Below, piece after piece: positions 1-5,500 of a stretch of 7,978 bases of DNA (the stretch's first letter is position 1; each line of letters begins with the position of its first letter). The notes under the pieces are model-generated. The model saw nothing but the letters and a program-made list of their open reading frames with translations, did no database searches and was not told the DNA's origin. The stretch spans positions 1 to 7,978 of the forward strand of contig CAMPIM010000132.1 of NCBI GenBank assembly GCA_946886365.1, read 5' to 3'. A program made the translations under genes and the position numbers. This stretch comes from an uncultured Novosphingobium sp. (GTDB lineage: Bacteria > Pseudomonadota > Alphaproteobacteria > Sphingomonadales > Sphingomonadaceae).

Positions 1-599
1 AGAAGGGCTTTAACGGCGTTGCCATCCTGGCGCGCGGCGAGACGCCGGTCGAGGTTCGTCGGGGGCTGGAGGGCGAGCCCGAGGATGAACATAGCCGCTA
101 TATCGAAGCCGATGTGAAGGGCGTTCGGGTCGCCAGCATCTACTTGCCCAATGGCAATCCGCAGCCGGGGCCGAAATTCGACTACAAGCTGCGCTGGATG
201 AAGCGTCTGCGCGACCGGGCGGCGGAGATTTGGGCGGAGGAAGTGCCTGCCATTCTTGCTGGCGATTATAATGTCATTCCGCGCGACCGGGACGTTTATT
301 CGGTCAAGGCCATGGCCGACGACGCGTTGATGCAGCCGGAAAGCCGGGCCGCTTACCGCCGCCTGCTGGGTGACGGGTGGACCGATGCGATTGCGAGCCG
401 ACACCCGGCTGGTGGGGTGTGGACCTATTGGGACTATCAGATGAACGCCTGGCCGCGTGACGCCGGTTTCCGGATCGATCATCTGCTGCTGAGCCCGGCG
501 GCGGCCGATCGCCTGATCGACGCGCAAGTGGACAAGGATTTTCGCGGACGGGAGAAGGCGAGCGACCATGCGCCGACATGGGTTGAACTGAGCGCGTAA
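1..599 (+). CDS. xth: Exodeoxyribonuclease III, 5' end cut off by the window
   Basis: Mg-dependent AP endonuclease and 3'-5' exonuclease of base-excision repair, acting on DNA in the cytoplasm. The reading frame is open from base 3 (KGFNGVAIL, then LARGETPVEV) to the TAA at 597-599, giving 198 visible residues. The family is usually about 255-270 residues, so roughly 60-70 N-terminal residues lie outside the window. Visible family signatures are IYLPNG (Tyr codon 141-143, equivalent to E. coli Tyr109), GDYNV (Asp 264-266 and Asn 270-272, the catalytic D/N pair), a WDY...AW segment near 426-455, RIDHLL (Asp 477-479) and the closing SDHAP (Asp-His at 564-569). All catalytic positions that fall inside the window are intact, so the enzyme should be active. 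The stop codon overlaps the left arm of the inverted repeat that precedes the next gene. The identification is secure; only the start cannot be seen. Confidence 0.95.
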   Translation, partial: KGFNGVAILARGETPVEVRRGLEGEPEDEHSRYIEADVKGVRVASIYLPNGNPQPGPKFDYKLRWMKRLRDRAAEIWAEEVPAILAGDYNVIPRDRDVYSVKAMADDALMQPESRAAYRRLLGDGWTDAIASRHPAGGVWTYWDYQMNAWPRDAGFRIDHLLLSPAAADRLIDAQVDKDFRGREKASDHAPTWVELSA

Positions 600-642
600 T
601 ATTACCCGGGAATAATTGACTCTATATTATCCGGGTAATATT
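598..642 (+). promoter_or_regulatory. Perfect 12-bp inverted repeat enclosing a putative promoter, operator-like
   Basis: AATATTACCCGG (598-609) and CCGGGTAATATT (631-642) are exact reverse complements separated by 21 bp. The right arm is also the right half of its own near-perfect 18-bp palindrome at 624-641, centred on CCGG, with one mismatched pair (630/635). A TTGACT hexamer (616-621) sits between the arms. A 17-bp spacer from it leads to TATTTG (639-644), a weak -10 inside the right arm. Transcription would then start near 651, just ahead of the ribosome binding site. A dimer bound at these arms would cover the core promoter. The AT-rich stretch stands out from the GC-rich surroundings. 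It is not a convincing terminator for xth, because the loop is long, the stem ends are AT-rich and no T-run follows. Which protein binds here is not known. Confidence 0.6.
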
Positions 643-652
643 TGTCGCGTCG

Positions 653-658
653 AAGGAG
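653..658 (+). promoter_or_regulatory. Ribosome binding site that fixes the DUF2239 start
   Basis: AAGGAG lies 7 nt before the GTG at 666. It supports that GTG over the upstream in-frame TTG at 642. The TTG lacks its own Shine-Dalgarno, overlaps the right arm of the inverted repeat and would add eight arginine-rich residues (MSRRRRFD). The ATG at 664 is in a different frame. Confidence 0.75.
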
Positions 659-665
659 ATTCGAT

Positions 666-1184
666 GTGACACGGCGTTTTACGGCCTTTGCGGGTGAACA
701 TGTGGTCGCCGCTGGCGACGAAGGGGAAATGCGGCGGGCGCTGAAGGCCATGGCCGACGATGCGCAAGGCGTCCTGCTGTTCGATGACATCACCGGGCGC
801 CAGGTCGATATCGACCTCCATGCTTCCGCCGATCAGGAGCAACGGGGGCGAGGGCGGCCGAAAATGGGCGTGCAGTCGAGGGAGATCACGCTATTGCCGC
901 GTCATTGGGAATGGCTGGCGGCTCAGCCCGGCGGAGCGTCGGCGGCGTTGCGACAATTGGTGGAGCAGGCGCGAAAGGCTTCAGAAGGATTGATAACGCC
1001 GCGCGTCGCCATGGACGCCGCCTATCATTTCCTGACGGTGATGGCAGGGGACCGGCCCGGTTATGAAGCGGCCATTCGCGCGCTGTATGCGAGGGATCAG
1101 GCTGCGTTCGAGGAACTGTGTGCGGATTGGCCGGTCGCGATCCGCGATCATGCGTTGGGGCTGGCTGCCCCTGCATTCGCCTGA
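666..1184 (+). CDS. DUF2239 family protein, possible DNA-binding autoregulator
   Basis: A 172-residue soluble protein starting at GTG 666 behind a strong Shine-Dalgarno. The family is recognised by the central block GRPKMGVQSREITLLPRHWE (about residues 63-82) followed by WLAAQPGGAS, and by the C-terminal block with DAAYHFL and a final WP..IRDHA. The family has no established function. Residues 61-66 read GRGRPK, like an AT-hook core. Residues 72-104 look like a short strand (REITLLP), a helix (RHWEWLAAQPGG) and a second helix (SAALRQLVEQARK), which is the order of a ribbon-helix-helix fold. Together with the palindromic promoter upstream, this suggests a self-regulating DNA-binding protein; that is inference. 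No signal peptide or membrane segment is seen. The gene is convergent with the phosphoesterase, with 14 bp between stops. Family membership is likely; function is unknown. Confidence 0.88.
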   Translation: MTRRFTAFAGEHVVAAGDEGEMRRALKAMADDAQGVLLFDDITGRQVDIDLHASADQEQRGRGRPKMGVQSREITLLPRHWEWLAAQPGGASAALRQLVEQARKASEGLITPRVAMDAAYHFLTVMAGDRPGYEAAIRALYARDQAAFEELCADWPVAIRDHALGLAAPAFA

Positions 1185-1198
1185 TCAGCGTCGGGCGC

Positions 1199-2080
1199 TC
1201 AGGCGCGGGCGGCTTGCGCCACGCGGATGCCTGGGCGAGCGGTCGGGTCGGCCAGCTCATGTGCCTGCCATCCGGCGGCGTCCCGGCTATATTCGACATG
1301 GTGGCCGCGCTGAAAGCTGGCACCGTCCCAGACGATGACTTGCAGTTCGATACGGTCATTGCGGTGGACGTGGAGCCAGTTGAAGCTTTGCGGTTCGGCG
1401 TTGCGCAGGCGGGTCGATGTCGCGGTGCCTGCCTGAATTACTAGCGCGCCGCCTGCGTCGGCGACCATCTTCTGCGCTGCTTCGGCATAGGTGCGGTGGA
1501 AATGGCCTGCGAGGGCGATGTGGATTCCGGCTGCGGCTGCGGCTTCGACAGCGTCATCATGGCGCCCGACCGCTTCGCTTAGTTCGCCACCCTTGCCGAT
1601 GGGCATGGCGAACAGGGGGTGGTGAGTGACGAGGATGCGCGTCTTTTCCGGTGCGACCGGGGCGAAGCGCTCTTCGATCATCTTCATCTGGTCATGATTG
1701 ATGCGCCCGCCCTTGATCGTCAGCGAACGGGCCGTGTTGATGCCCAGGATCGCGACCTTTTCATCCTCATACCAGGGGCAAAGCTCATTGCTGATATAGC
1801 GTTTGTAGCGTTCCAGGGGGGCGGCGAAACGGCGGACCACGTCATAGAGCGGCACGTCATGATTGCCCGGAATGACGAGCAGGCGCATGCCCGCCGCGCG
1901 TAGCCGATTGAGCCAGGCGGAGGCGGCGCGGAACTGATCGACGCGGGCGCGCTGCGTGAAATCGCCGCTGATGATGACCAGGCCGGGCTGGCTGCGTTCC
2001 AGCCAGGCTTCGGTGGCGGATACTATTTTGGGATCGTTGGCGCCGAAATGGATGTCGGACAGGTGAGCGATGCGAGCCAT
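1199..2080 (-). CDS. Calcineurin-like metallophosphoesterase (CpdA-like)
   Basis: A cytoplasmic dinuclear-metal phosphoesterase of 293 residues. All five metal and phosphate motifs of the family are present: DIHFG (Asp9, His11), GDFTQ (Asp40), GNHD (Asn73, His74), the THHP block (His153-His154) and GHFH (His193, His195). Layout and length fit the class III group that includes cAMP phosphodiesterase CpdA, but the substrate cannot be read from the sequence. Phospholipid-related or nucleotide substrates are equally possible, so no gene symbol is given. The ATG at 2080 was chosen because MARIAHLSDIHFG puts the first metal motif at its usual place next to the N-terminus. The frame stays open to 2281, but that extension runs into the divergent kinase gene and resembles nothing. 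A weak GGAAAG precedes the ATG. The gene is divergent from the lipid kinase across 72 bp. Confidence 0.9.
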   Translation of the reverse strand: MARIAHLSDIHFGANDPKIVSATEAWLERSQPGLVIISGDFTQRARVDQFRAASAWLNRLRAAGMRLLVIPGNHDVPLYDVVRRFAAPLERYKRYISNELCPWYEDEKVAILGINTARSLTIKGGRINHDQMKMIEERFAPVAPEKTRILVTHHPLFAMPIGKGGELSEAVGRHDDAVEAAAAAGIHIALAGHFHRTYAEAAQKMVADAGGALVIQAGTATSTRLRNAEPQSFNWLHVHRNDRIELQVIVWDGASFQRGHHVEYSRDAAGWQAHELADPTARPGIRVAQAARA

Positions 2081-2152
2081 GGCTTTCCAACGACTGTTCA
2101 CGCGGATTTGTTGCGGTGAGGAGCCGATGGGGTTCTGGCGAGTTGTTGGGGC
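2081..2152. promoter_or_regulatory. Divergent intergenic region, phosphoesterase / lipid kinase
   Basis: This 72-bp gap must hold the promoters of both the leftward phosphoesterase and the rightward lipid kinase, unless either is read from within the other. I see no convincing -35/-10 pair and no palindrome in it. Shine-Dalgarno sequences for both genes are weak (GGAAAG leftward, TTGGGG rightward). Confidence 0.35.
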
Positions 2153-3043
2153 ATGGAAACGAACTCCCTGCCGCGCGATGCGGCGCTGATCGTCAATGTT
2201 CACAGCCGGAAGGGAGAGGCGCTTTTCCAACAGGCGCGGGAGAAGCTGGAGGCGGCGGGGGTGCGCTTGATTGCGGCCCATGCGGTGCGCGATCCCGAGC
2301 GATTGCAGGAGACGGTACGCGACGCGGTGGGCAATGGTGCGCCGATGGTCATCGTGGGCGGCGGTGATGGGTCATTGTCCGGGACGGTGGATGAGCTGGT
2401 GGGGAAGGATTGCGTGTTTGGCGTGTTGCCGCTTGGCACGGCCAACAGCTTTGCCCGGACGCTTGGTATTCCGTTGGATCTGGATGGGGCCGTGCATGTG
2501 ATCGCGCAGGGCAAGCGGCGGCGCATTGACCTGGGGATGATCGATCACGATTATTTCGTCAACGCGGCCTCGCTGGGGTTGTCGCCGATGATCGGGAAAA
2601 CGGTGCCGCACAAGCTGAAGCGCTATCTGGGGCGGATCGGTTATCTGATCTGGGCGGTGAAATGTTCGGTCGGGTTCCGCGCGTTCCGGTTGATGATCGA
2701 TGACGGCCAGGCCGAGCGGCGGATGTGGTCGACCGAAGTGCGGATATTGAACGGACCTTATCATGGCGGGGTTGAACTGTCCGATCGTGCCGACGTCGAT
2801 AGCGGCGAGATCGTGGTTCAGGCGGTAGTGGGGCGTAGCCATGCGCGGCTGGCGTGGGACTGGTACGCTAAATTCTTCAAGCTACGCGACAGGGATGCGC
2901 AGACGGAGGAGTTTCGGGGCCAGTCTTTTCGGATCGAGACGCAGCCTAGGCAGCGCATTTCGATCGATGGCGAGGTGGTCGCGAGGACGCCCGCAACGGT
3001 CAAGGTTGCCGCGGGCGCTATTGATGTGGCGGTGCCGGGTTAG
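2153..3043 (+). CDS. Diacylglycerol kinase family lipid kinase (YegS-type)
   Basis: A 296-residue ATP-dependent lipid kinase of the DAGK catalytic family, acting on a membrane lipid hydroxyl at the cytoplasmic face. The N-terminal nucleotide-binding half carries the glycine-rich GGGDGS (residues 69-74) and PLGTANSFAR (93-102), both family hallmarks. The second half is the beta-sandwich substrate domain, with YFVNAASLGLS near 135-145 and a late RISIDGE. Length is normal for bacterial YegS/DgkB-type enzymes (about 290-330). No membrane segment is present, as usual for soluble members. The substrate is not determinable: diacylglycerol, phosphatidylglycerol or, given the lineage, ceramide are candidates, since a bacterial ceramide kinase of this superfamily is known from Caulobacter. 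The ATG at 2153 has only a poor Shine-Dalgarno. The stop lies 4 bp from that of the convergent acyltransferase gene. Confidence 0.9.
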   Translation: METNSLPRDAALIVNVHSRKGEALFQQAREKLEAAGVRLIAAHAVRDPERLQETVRDAVGNGAPMVIVGGGDGSLSGTVDELVGKDCVFGVLPLGTANSFARTLGIPLDLDGAVHVIAQGKRRRIDLGMIDHDYFVNAASLGLSPMIGKTVPHKLKRYLGRIGYLIWAVKCSVGFRAFRLMIDDGQAERRMWSTEVRILNGPYHGGVELSDRADVDSGEIVVQAVVGRSHARLAWDWYAKFFKLRDRDAQTEEFRGQSFRIETQPRQRISIDGEVVARTPATVKVAAGAIDVAVPG

Positions 3044-3047
3044 GCTT

Positions 3048-4208
3048 TCAGGCGAGGTTCTTTTCGTAGATCTGGTAGATCTTGTTCACCTTGCCATCGA
3101 TGGCATCTGCGATGGCGTTCATCCCCTGATTGTCGTCGAGCACCCAGCCGAGCTCACCCCGCGTCGCGCCATAGCGGCTGACGGCATTGCGGCGGATATA
3201 TTCGATCATCATGAAGGCGAGCTGGCTGGCGAGGCGGGACGATTGCAGCCGCTGGACCACGCCCATCAGGGGCACGCGCATGGTGCGGACTTGCGGCTTG
3301 CGCAGCCACCAGAGGAGCTTGGCCCAGCCGAAGGGGAGCAGCGAGCCGTTCAATGGCGCGGTCGCTTCGTTGAGGTCGGGCAGGGTCATCATGAAGGCGA
3401 CCGGCTCGCCGTCGAGTTCGGCGATCATGATCAGGTCTTCGAACACAATGGGCTTCAGCTTCTTGCCGGTATGCGCCACTTCGGCGTCGGTGATCGGGAC
3501 GAAACCCCAATTCCTGCCCCAGGCGTCGTTGAGGATGCCGAGCAGGATGGCCGCCTCGGCATCGAATTTTGACTTGTCGACCTGGCGGATGCGGATGCGG
3601 TCGCTCTTTTCGCCGGAGGAGACGATCCGCTGGATGAGCGGCGGGAAGGGGTTGGTGATGTCGAGTTCGTACGTCTTGAGCTGCTTGACGGGCTGGTAGC
3701 CCGCGCCCTCGATCATCGCCTGATAAGCGGGGCTGTTGTGGCCCATCATCACTGTGGGGGGATGGTCATGGCCTTCGATCAAAAGGCCCGGTTCTTCCCA
3801 GATCGAGAGCGAAATGGGGCCTAGCACGCGGGTCATGCCCTTGGCGCGGAGCCAGCTTTCCGCCGCTTCGATCAGCGCCTTTCCGGCTTCGGGGTCCTCC
3901 GCTTCGAAAAAGCCGAAATTGCCGGTGCCCGGACCCATGCCCTGTTCGACCGGCTGGGCGAGCGCGAGATGATCGATATGGGCGGAGATGCGGCCGACGA
4001 CCTGACCATCGCGGCGGGCCAGGAAATATTGCGCCTCGGCATGGCCGAAATAGGGGTTCTTGCTGGGCTCTATGACACCGTAGACTTCGCTCTTGAGCGG
4101 CGGCACCCAGTTGGGGTCATTGGCGTACAGGCGCCATGGCAAGTCCACGAACGCCTTTTTGTCGGCCTTGGAAGTGACGGGGGTTATTACCAGATTCGGA
4201 GTAGCCAC
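3048..4208 (-). CDS. GNAT-fold acyltransferase of the YghO / bacterial ceramide synthase-like family
   Basis: About 386 residues. Homologues are often labelled N-acetyltransferase or, misleadingly, dATP pyrophosphohydrolase. With the start at GTG 4208, visible blocks are DLPWRLYANDPNWVPPL (22-38), a GNAT-like strand pair QYFLARRDGQVVGRISA (60-76), GNFGFFEAED (96-105), GPISLSIWEEPGLL (130-143), GHNSPAYQAMIEGAGY (156-171) and a C-terminal GWVLDDNQGMNAI (354-366) followed by KVNKIYQIYEK (373-383). From memory, this pattern belongs to the YghO/BcerS-like family, which includes the Caulobacter ceramide synthase that N-acylates a long-chain base using acyl-CoA. Such a role fits a sphingolipid-making sphingomonad but is inferred. 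The frame extends to another GTG at 4274 (408 residues). I prefer 4208 because the extra 22 codons use unlike codons and contain a TTGACA promoter-like hexamer and a palindrome. The gene is divergent from the desaturase. Confidence 0.82.
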   Translation of the reverse strand: MATPNLVITPVTSKADKKAFVDLPWRLYANDPNWVPPLKSEVYGVIEPSKNPYFGHAEAQYFLARRDGQVVGRISAHIDHLALAQPVEQGMGPGTGNFGFFEAEDPEAGKALIEAAESWLRAKGMTRVLGPISLSIWEEPGLLIEGHDHPPTVMMGHNSPAYQAMIEGAGYQPVKQLKTYELDITNPFPPLIQRIVSSGEKSDRIRIRQVDKSKFDAEAAILLGILNDAWGRNWGFVPITDAEVAHTGKKLKPIVFEDLIMIAELDGEPVAFMMTLPDLNEATAPLNGSLLPFGWAKLLWWLRKPQVRTMRVPLMGVVQRLQSSRLASQLAFMMIEYIRRNAVSRYGATRGELGWVLDDNQGMNAIADAIDGKVNKIYQIYEKNLA

Positions 4209-4254
4209 GGCAGAGCTTTCGCTAAAGGACCGGAGCAGTTCGGCGCTTGTTACG

Positions 4255-4267
4255 GGATTGTCAATCC
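4255..4267. promoter_or_regulatory. 13-bp palindrome in the acyltransferase/desaturase divergent region
   Basis: GGATTGTCAATCC is a perfect palindrome with 6-bp arms around a single T. Read leftward it contains TTGACA (4264-4259), a consensus -35, and read rightward TTGTCA (4258-4263). No good -10 is found at 16-18 bp in either direction (GAACTG leftward, TGACGT rightward). It may be an operator controlling both genes, or chance. The element lies inside the acyltransferase gene only if the upstream GTG at 4274 is used. Confidence 0.3.
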
Positions 4268-4338
4268 GGAGCACGCCTGATGACGTACCAAGGCGAAGCT
4301 GTCATGCCGCTGCCACGATTTCAGCGCATTTACCATTT

Positions 4339-4343
4339 AGGAG
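4339..4343 (+). promoter_or_regulatory. Ribosome binding site of the desaturase gene
   Basis: AGGAG sits 7 nt ahead of the ATG at 4351. It decides that start, although the frame stays open upstream to 4093 across the divergent region and the opposing gene. Confidence 0.75.
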
Positions 4344-4350
4344 CGCCTGC

Positions 4351-5418
4351 ATGACTGTGCATGATCCCATCATAGCGGGCGCGGCCGTCAAGCGCGCCTC
4401 GATTCCGGATGACGCCGCGATGCTGCGCGCCGCAGCGGAACTGTCGCGCGAATTTGCGGTGGCGAACCCGAGGATTTACTGGCCGGACCTGCTGGCGTCG
4501 GCGCTGATCGGCTATGCGGCGCTTGCCGGAGCGATCGTGGCGAACAATGTCGCATTGGCGCTGTTGTGCGGATTGGTGGCGATGCTGGCGCTTTATCGGG
4601 CGGCGAGCTTCATCCATGAGCTGACGCATATCCGCAGGGACGCGCTTCCGGGTTTCCGGCTGGGCTGGAACCTGCTGGTCGGCATTCCGCTGATGATCCC
4701 GTCCTTCATGTATGAGGATGTGCATACGCAGCACCATGCGCGCACCCGCTACGGGACGGCGAACGATCCGGAATATCTGCCGCTGGCGTTGATGAAGCCG
4801 TGGTCGCTGCCTTTGTTCATCCTGATCGCGTCGCTGGCGCCGGTGGGTCTGATCCTGCGCTATGGCGTGTTGGCGCCGCTCAGCCTCTTCGTGCCCGCGC
4901 TACGGCGCAAGGTCGTTGCGGAGTTTTCGGCGCTGTCGATCAACCCGGCCTATCGCCGTCGCGCGCCGGAAGGGGAGTTTCGCCGCCGCTGGCTTTGGCA
5001 GGAGGCGGGCGCTTCGCTGTTTGCGCTTGCCCTGGTCGGCAGCGTGTTCGCCTTCGGATGGAAGCCTTTGCTCGTCTATATGGCCGTGCATTCGGGTATG
5101 ACCGTCATCAACCAGCTTCGCACGCTGGTCGCGCACCTTTGGGAGAATGAGGGCGACGCGATGACGGTGACGGCGCAATATCTGGATTCGGTGAATGTGC
5201 CGCCGCCTTCGCCGCTGGCCGCGATCTGGGCGCCGGTGGGGCTGCGCTATCATGCGCTGCATCACCTGCTGCCGAGTGTGCCTTATCACGCGCTGGGCAA
5301 GGCGCATGCGCGGTTGGTCGCGGCCTTGGGCGAGGAGTCGCCTTATCATCGCGGCAATTATGCGGGCATGTGGCCGCTGGTGGGGAAGATTGCGCGGAGT
5401 ACTATGGTTCGGCGTTAA
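4351..5418 (+). CDS. Membrane fatty acid desaturase, three histidine boxes
   Basis: A 355-residue integral inner-membrane di-iron oxygenase that introduces a double bond (or possibly a hydroxyl) into an acyl chain. The three histidine clusters are in the family order: HELTH (89-93), HTQHH (125-129) and HALHH (301-305), with an extra His at 262 in the LVAHLW block. Hydrophobic stretches fall near residues 45-85, 104-120, 152-182, 218-235 and 237-255, fitting four membrane passes plus interfacial segments. The substrate and position of desaturation cannot be read. The free acyl-CoA, phospholipid or ceramide acyl chain are all possible. The start is set by AGGAG with 7-nt spacing. The gene is divergent from the GNAT acyltransferase and faces lptG across a palindrome-containing gap. 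No electron-donor gene is visible nearby. Confidence 0.88.
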   Translation: MTVHDPIIAGAAVKRASIPDDAAMLRAAAELSREFAVANPRIYWPDLLASALIGYAALAGAIVANNVALALLCGLVAMLALYRAASFIHELTHIRRDALPGFRLGWNLLVGIPLMIPSFMYEDVHTQHHARTRYGTANDPEYLPLALMKPWSLPLFILIASLAPVGLILRYGVLAPLSLFVPALRRKVVAEFSALSINPAYRRRAPEGEFRRRWLWQEAGASLFALALVGSVFAFGWKPLLVYMAVHSGMTVINQLRTLVAHLWENEGDAMTVTAQYLDSVNVPPPSPLAAIWAPVGLRYHALHHLLPSVPYHALGKAHARLVAALGEESPYHRGNYAGMWPLVGKIARSTMVRR

Positions 5419-5438
5419 GCCGTCTCGTTGGGCCTGAG

Positions 5439-5482
5439 ATCCCAGTTAAAATGAGTCACGCGCCTCATTTCAACGCTGGGAT
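5439..5482. repeat. Composite palindrome (REP-like) between convergent genes
   Basis: The outer arms ATCCCAG (5439-5445) and CTGGGAT (5476-5482) pair exactly. Inside them AAATGAG (5449-5455) pairs with CTCATTT (5464-5470) around an 8-nt loop. TT/AA pairs lie between, with one A/C mismatch and a CG bulge. The flanks on the leftward strand read CGTCATCCCAGCG at one end and CTGGGATCTCAGG at the other. I recall these as the ends of a short palindromic repeat dispersed between genes in sphingomonads. Here the two ends are separated by a second, AT-richer palindrome. There is no T-run on either side, so it is not a textbook intrinsic terminator. A stem this long could still stop or protect both converging transcripts. 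Copy number elsewhere is unknown from this window. Confidence 0.6.
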
Positions 5483-5500
5483 GACGGACTGAAAAGAGGC

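Noticed and set aside
598..642. Intrinsic terminator of xth
   Set aside because: The loop is 21 nt, the outer stem is AT-rich and no T-run follows; a promoter/operator reading fits the position and the TTGACT better.
642..665. Upstream TTG start for the DUF2239 gene
   Set aside because: It has no ribosome binding site and lies in the inverted repeat, whereas GTG 666 has AAGGAG at 7-nt spacing and begins at the family-like MTRRFTAFAG.
2081..2281. N-terminal extension of the phosphoesterase frame up to 2281
   Set aside because: It overlaps the first 129 bases of the lipid kinase, and the metal motif DIHFG already sits at its normal distance from the ATG at 2080.
2841..3572. A 243-codon plus-strand frame across the kinase end and the acyltransferase
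   Set aside because: It overlaps two recognised genes in other frames and shows no domain; it is a shadow of GC-rich coding sequence.
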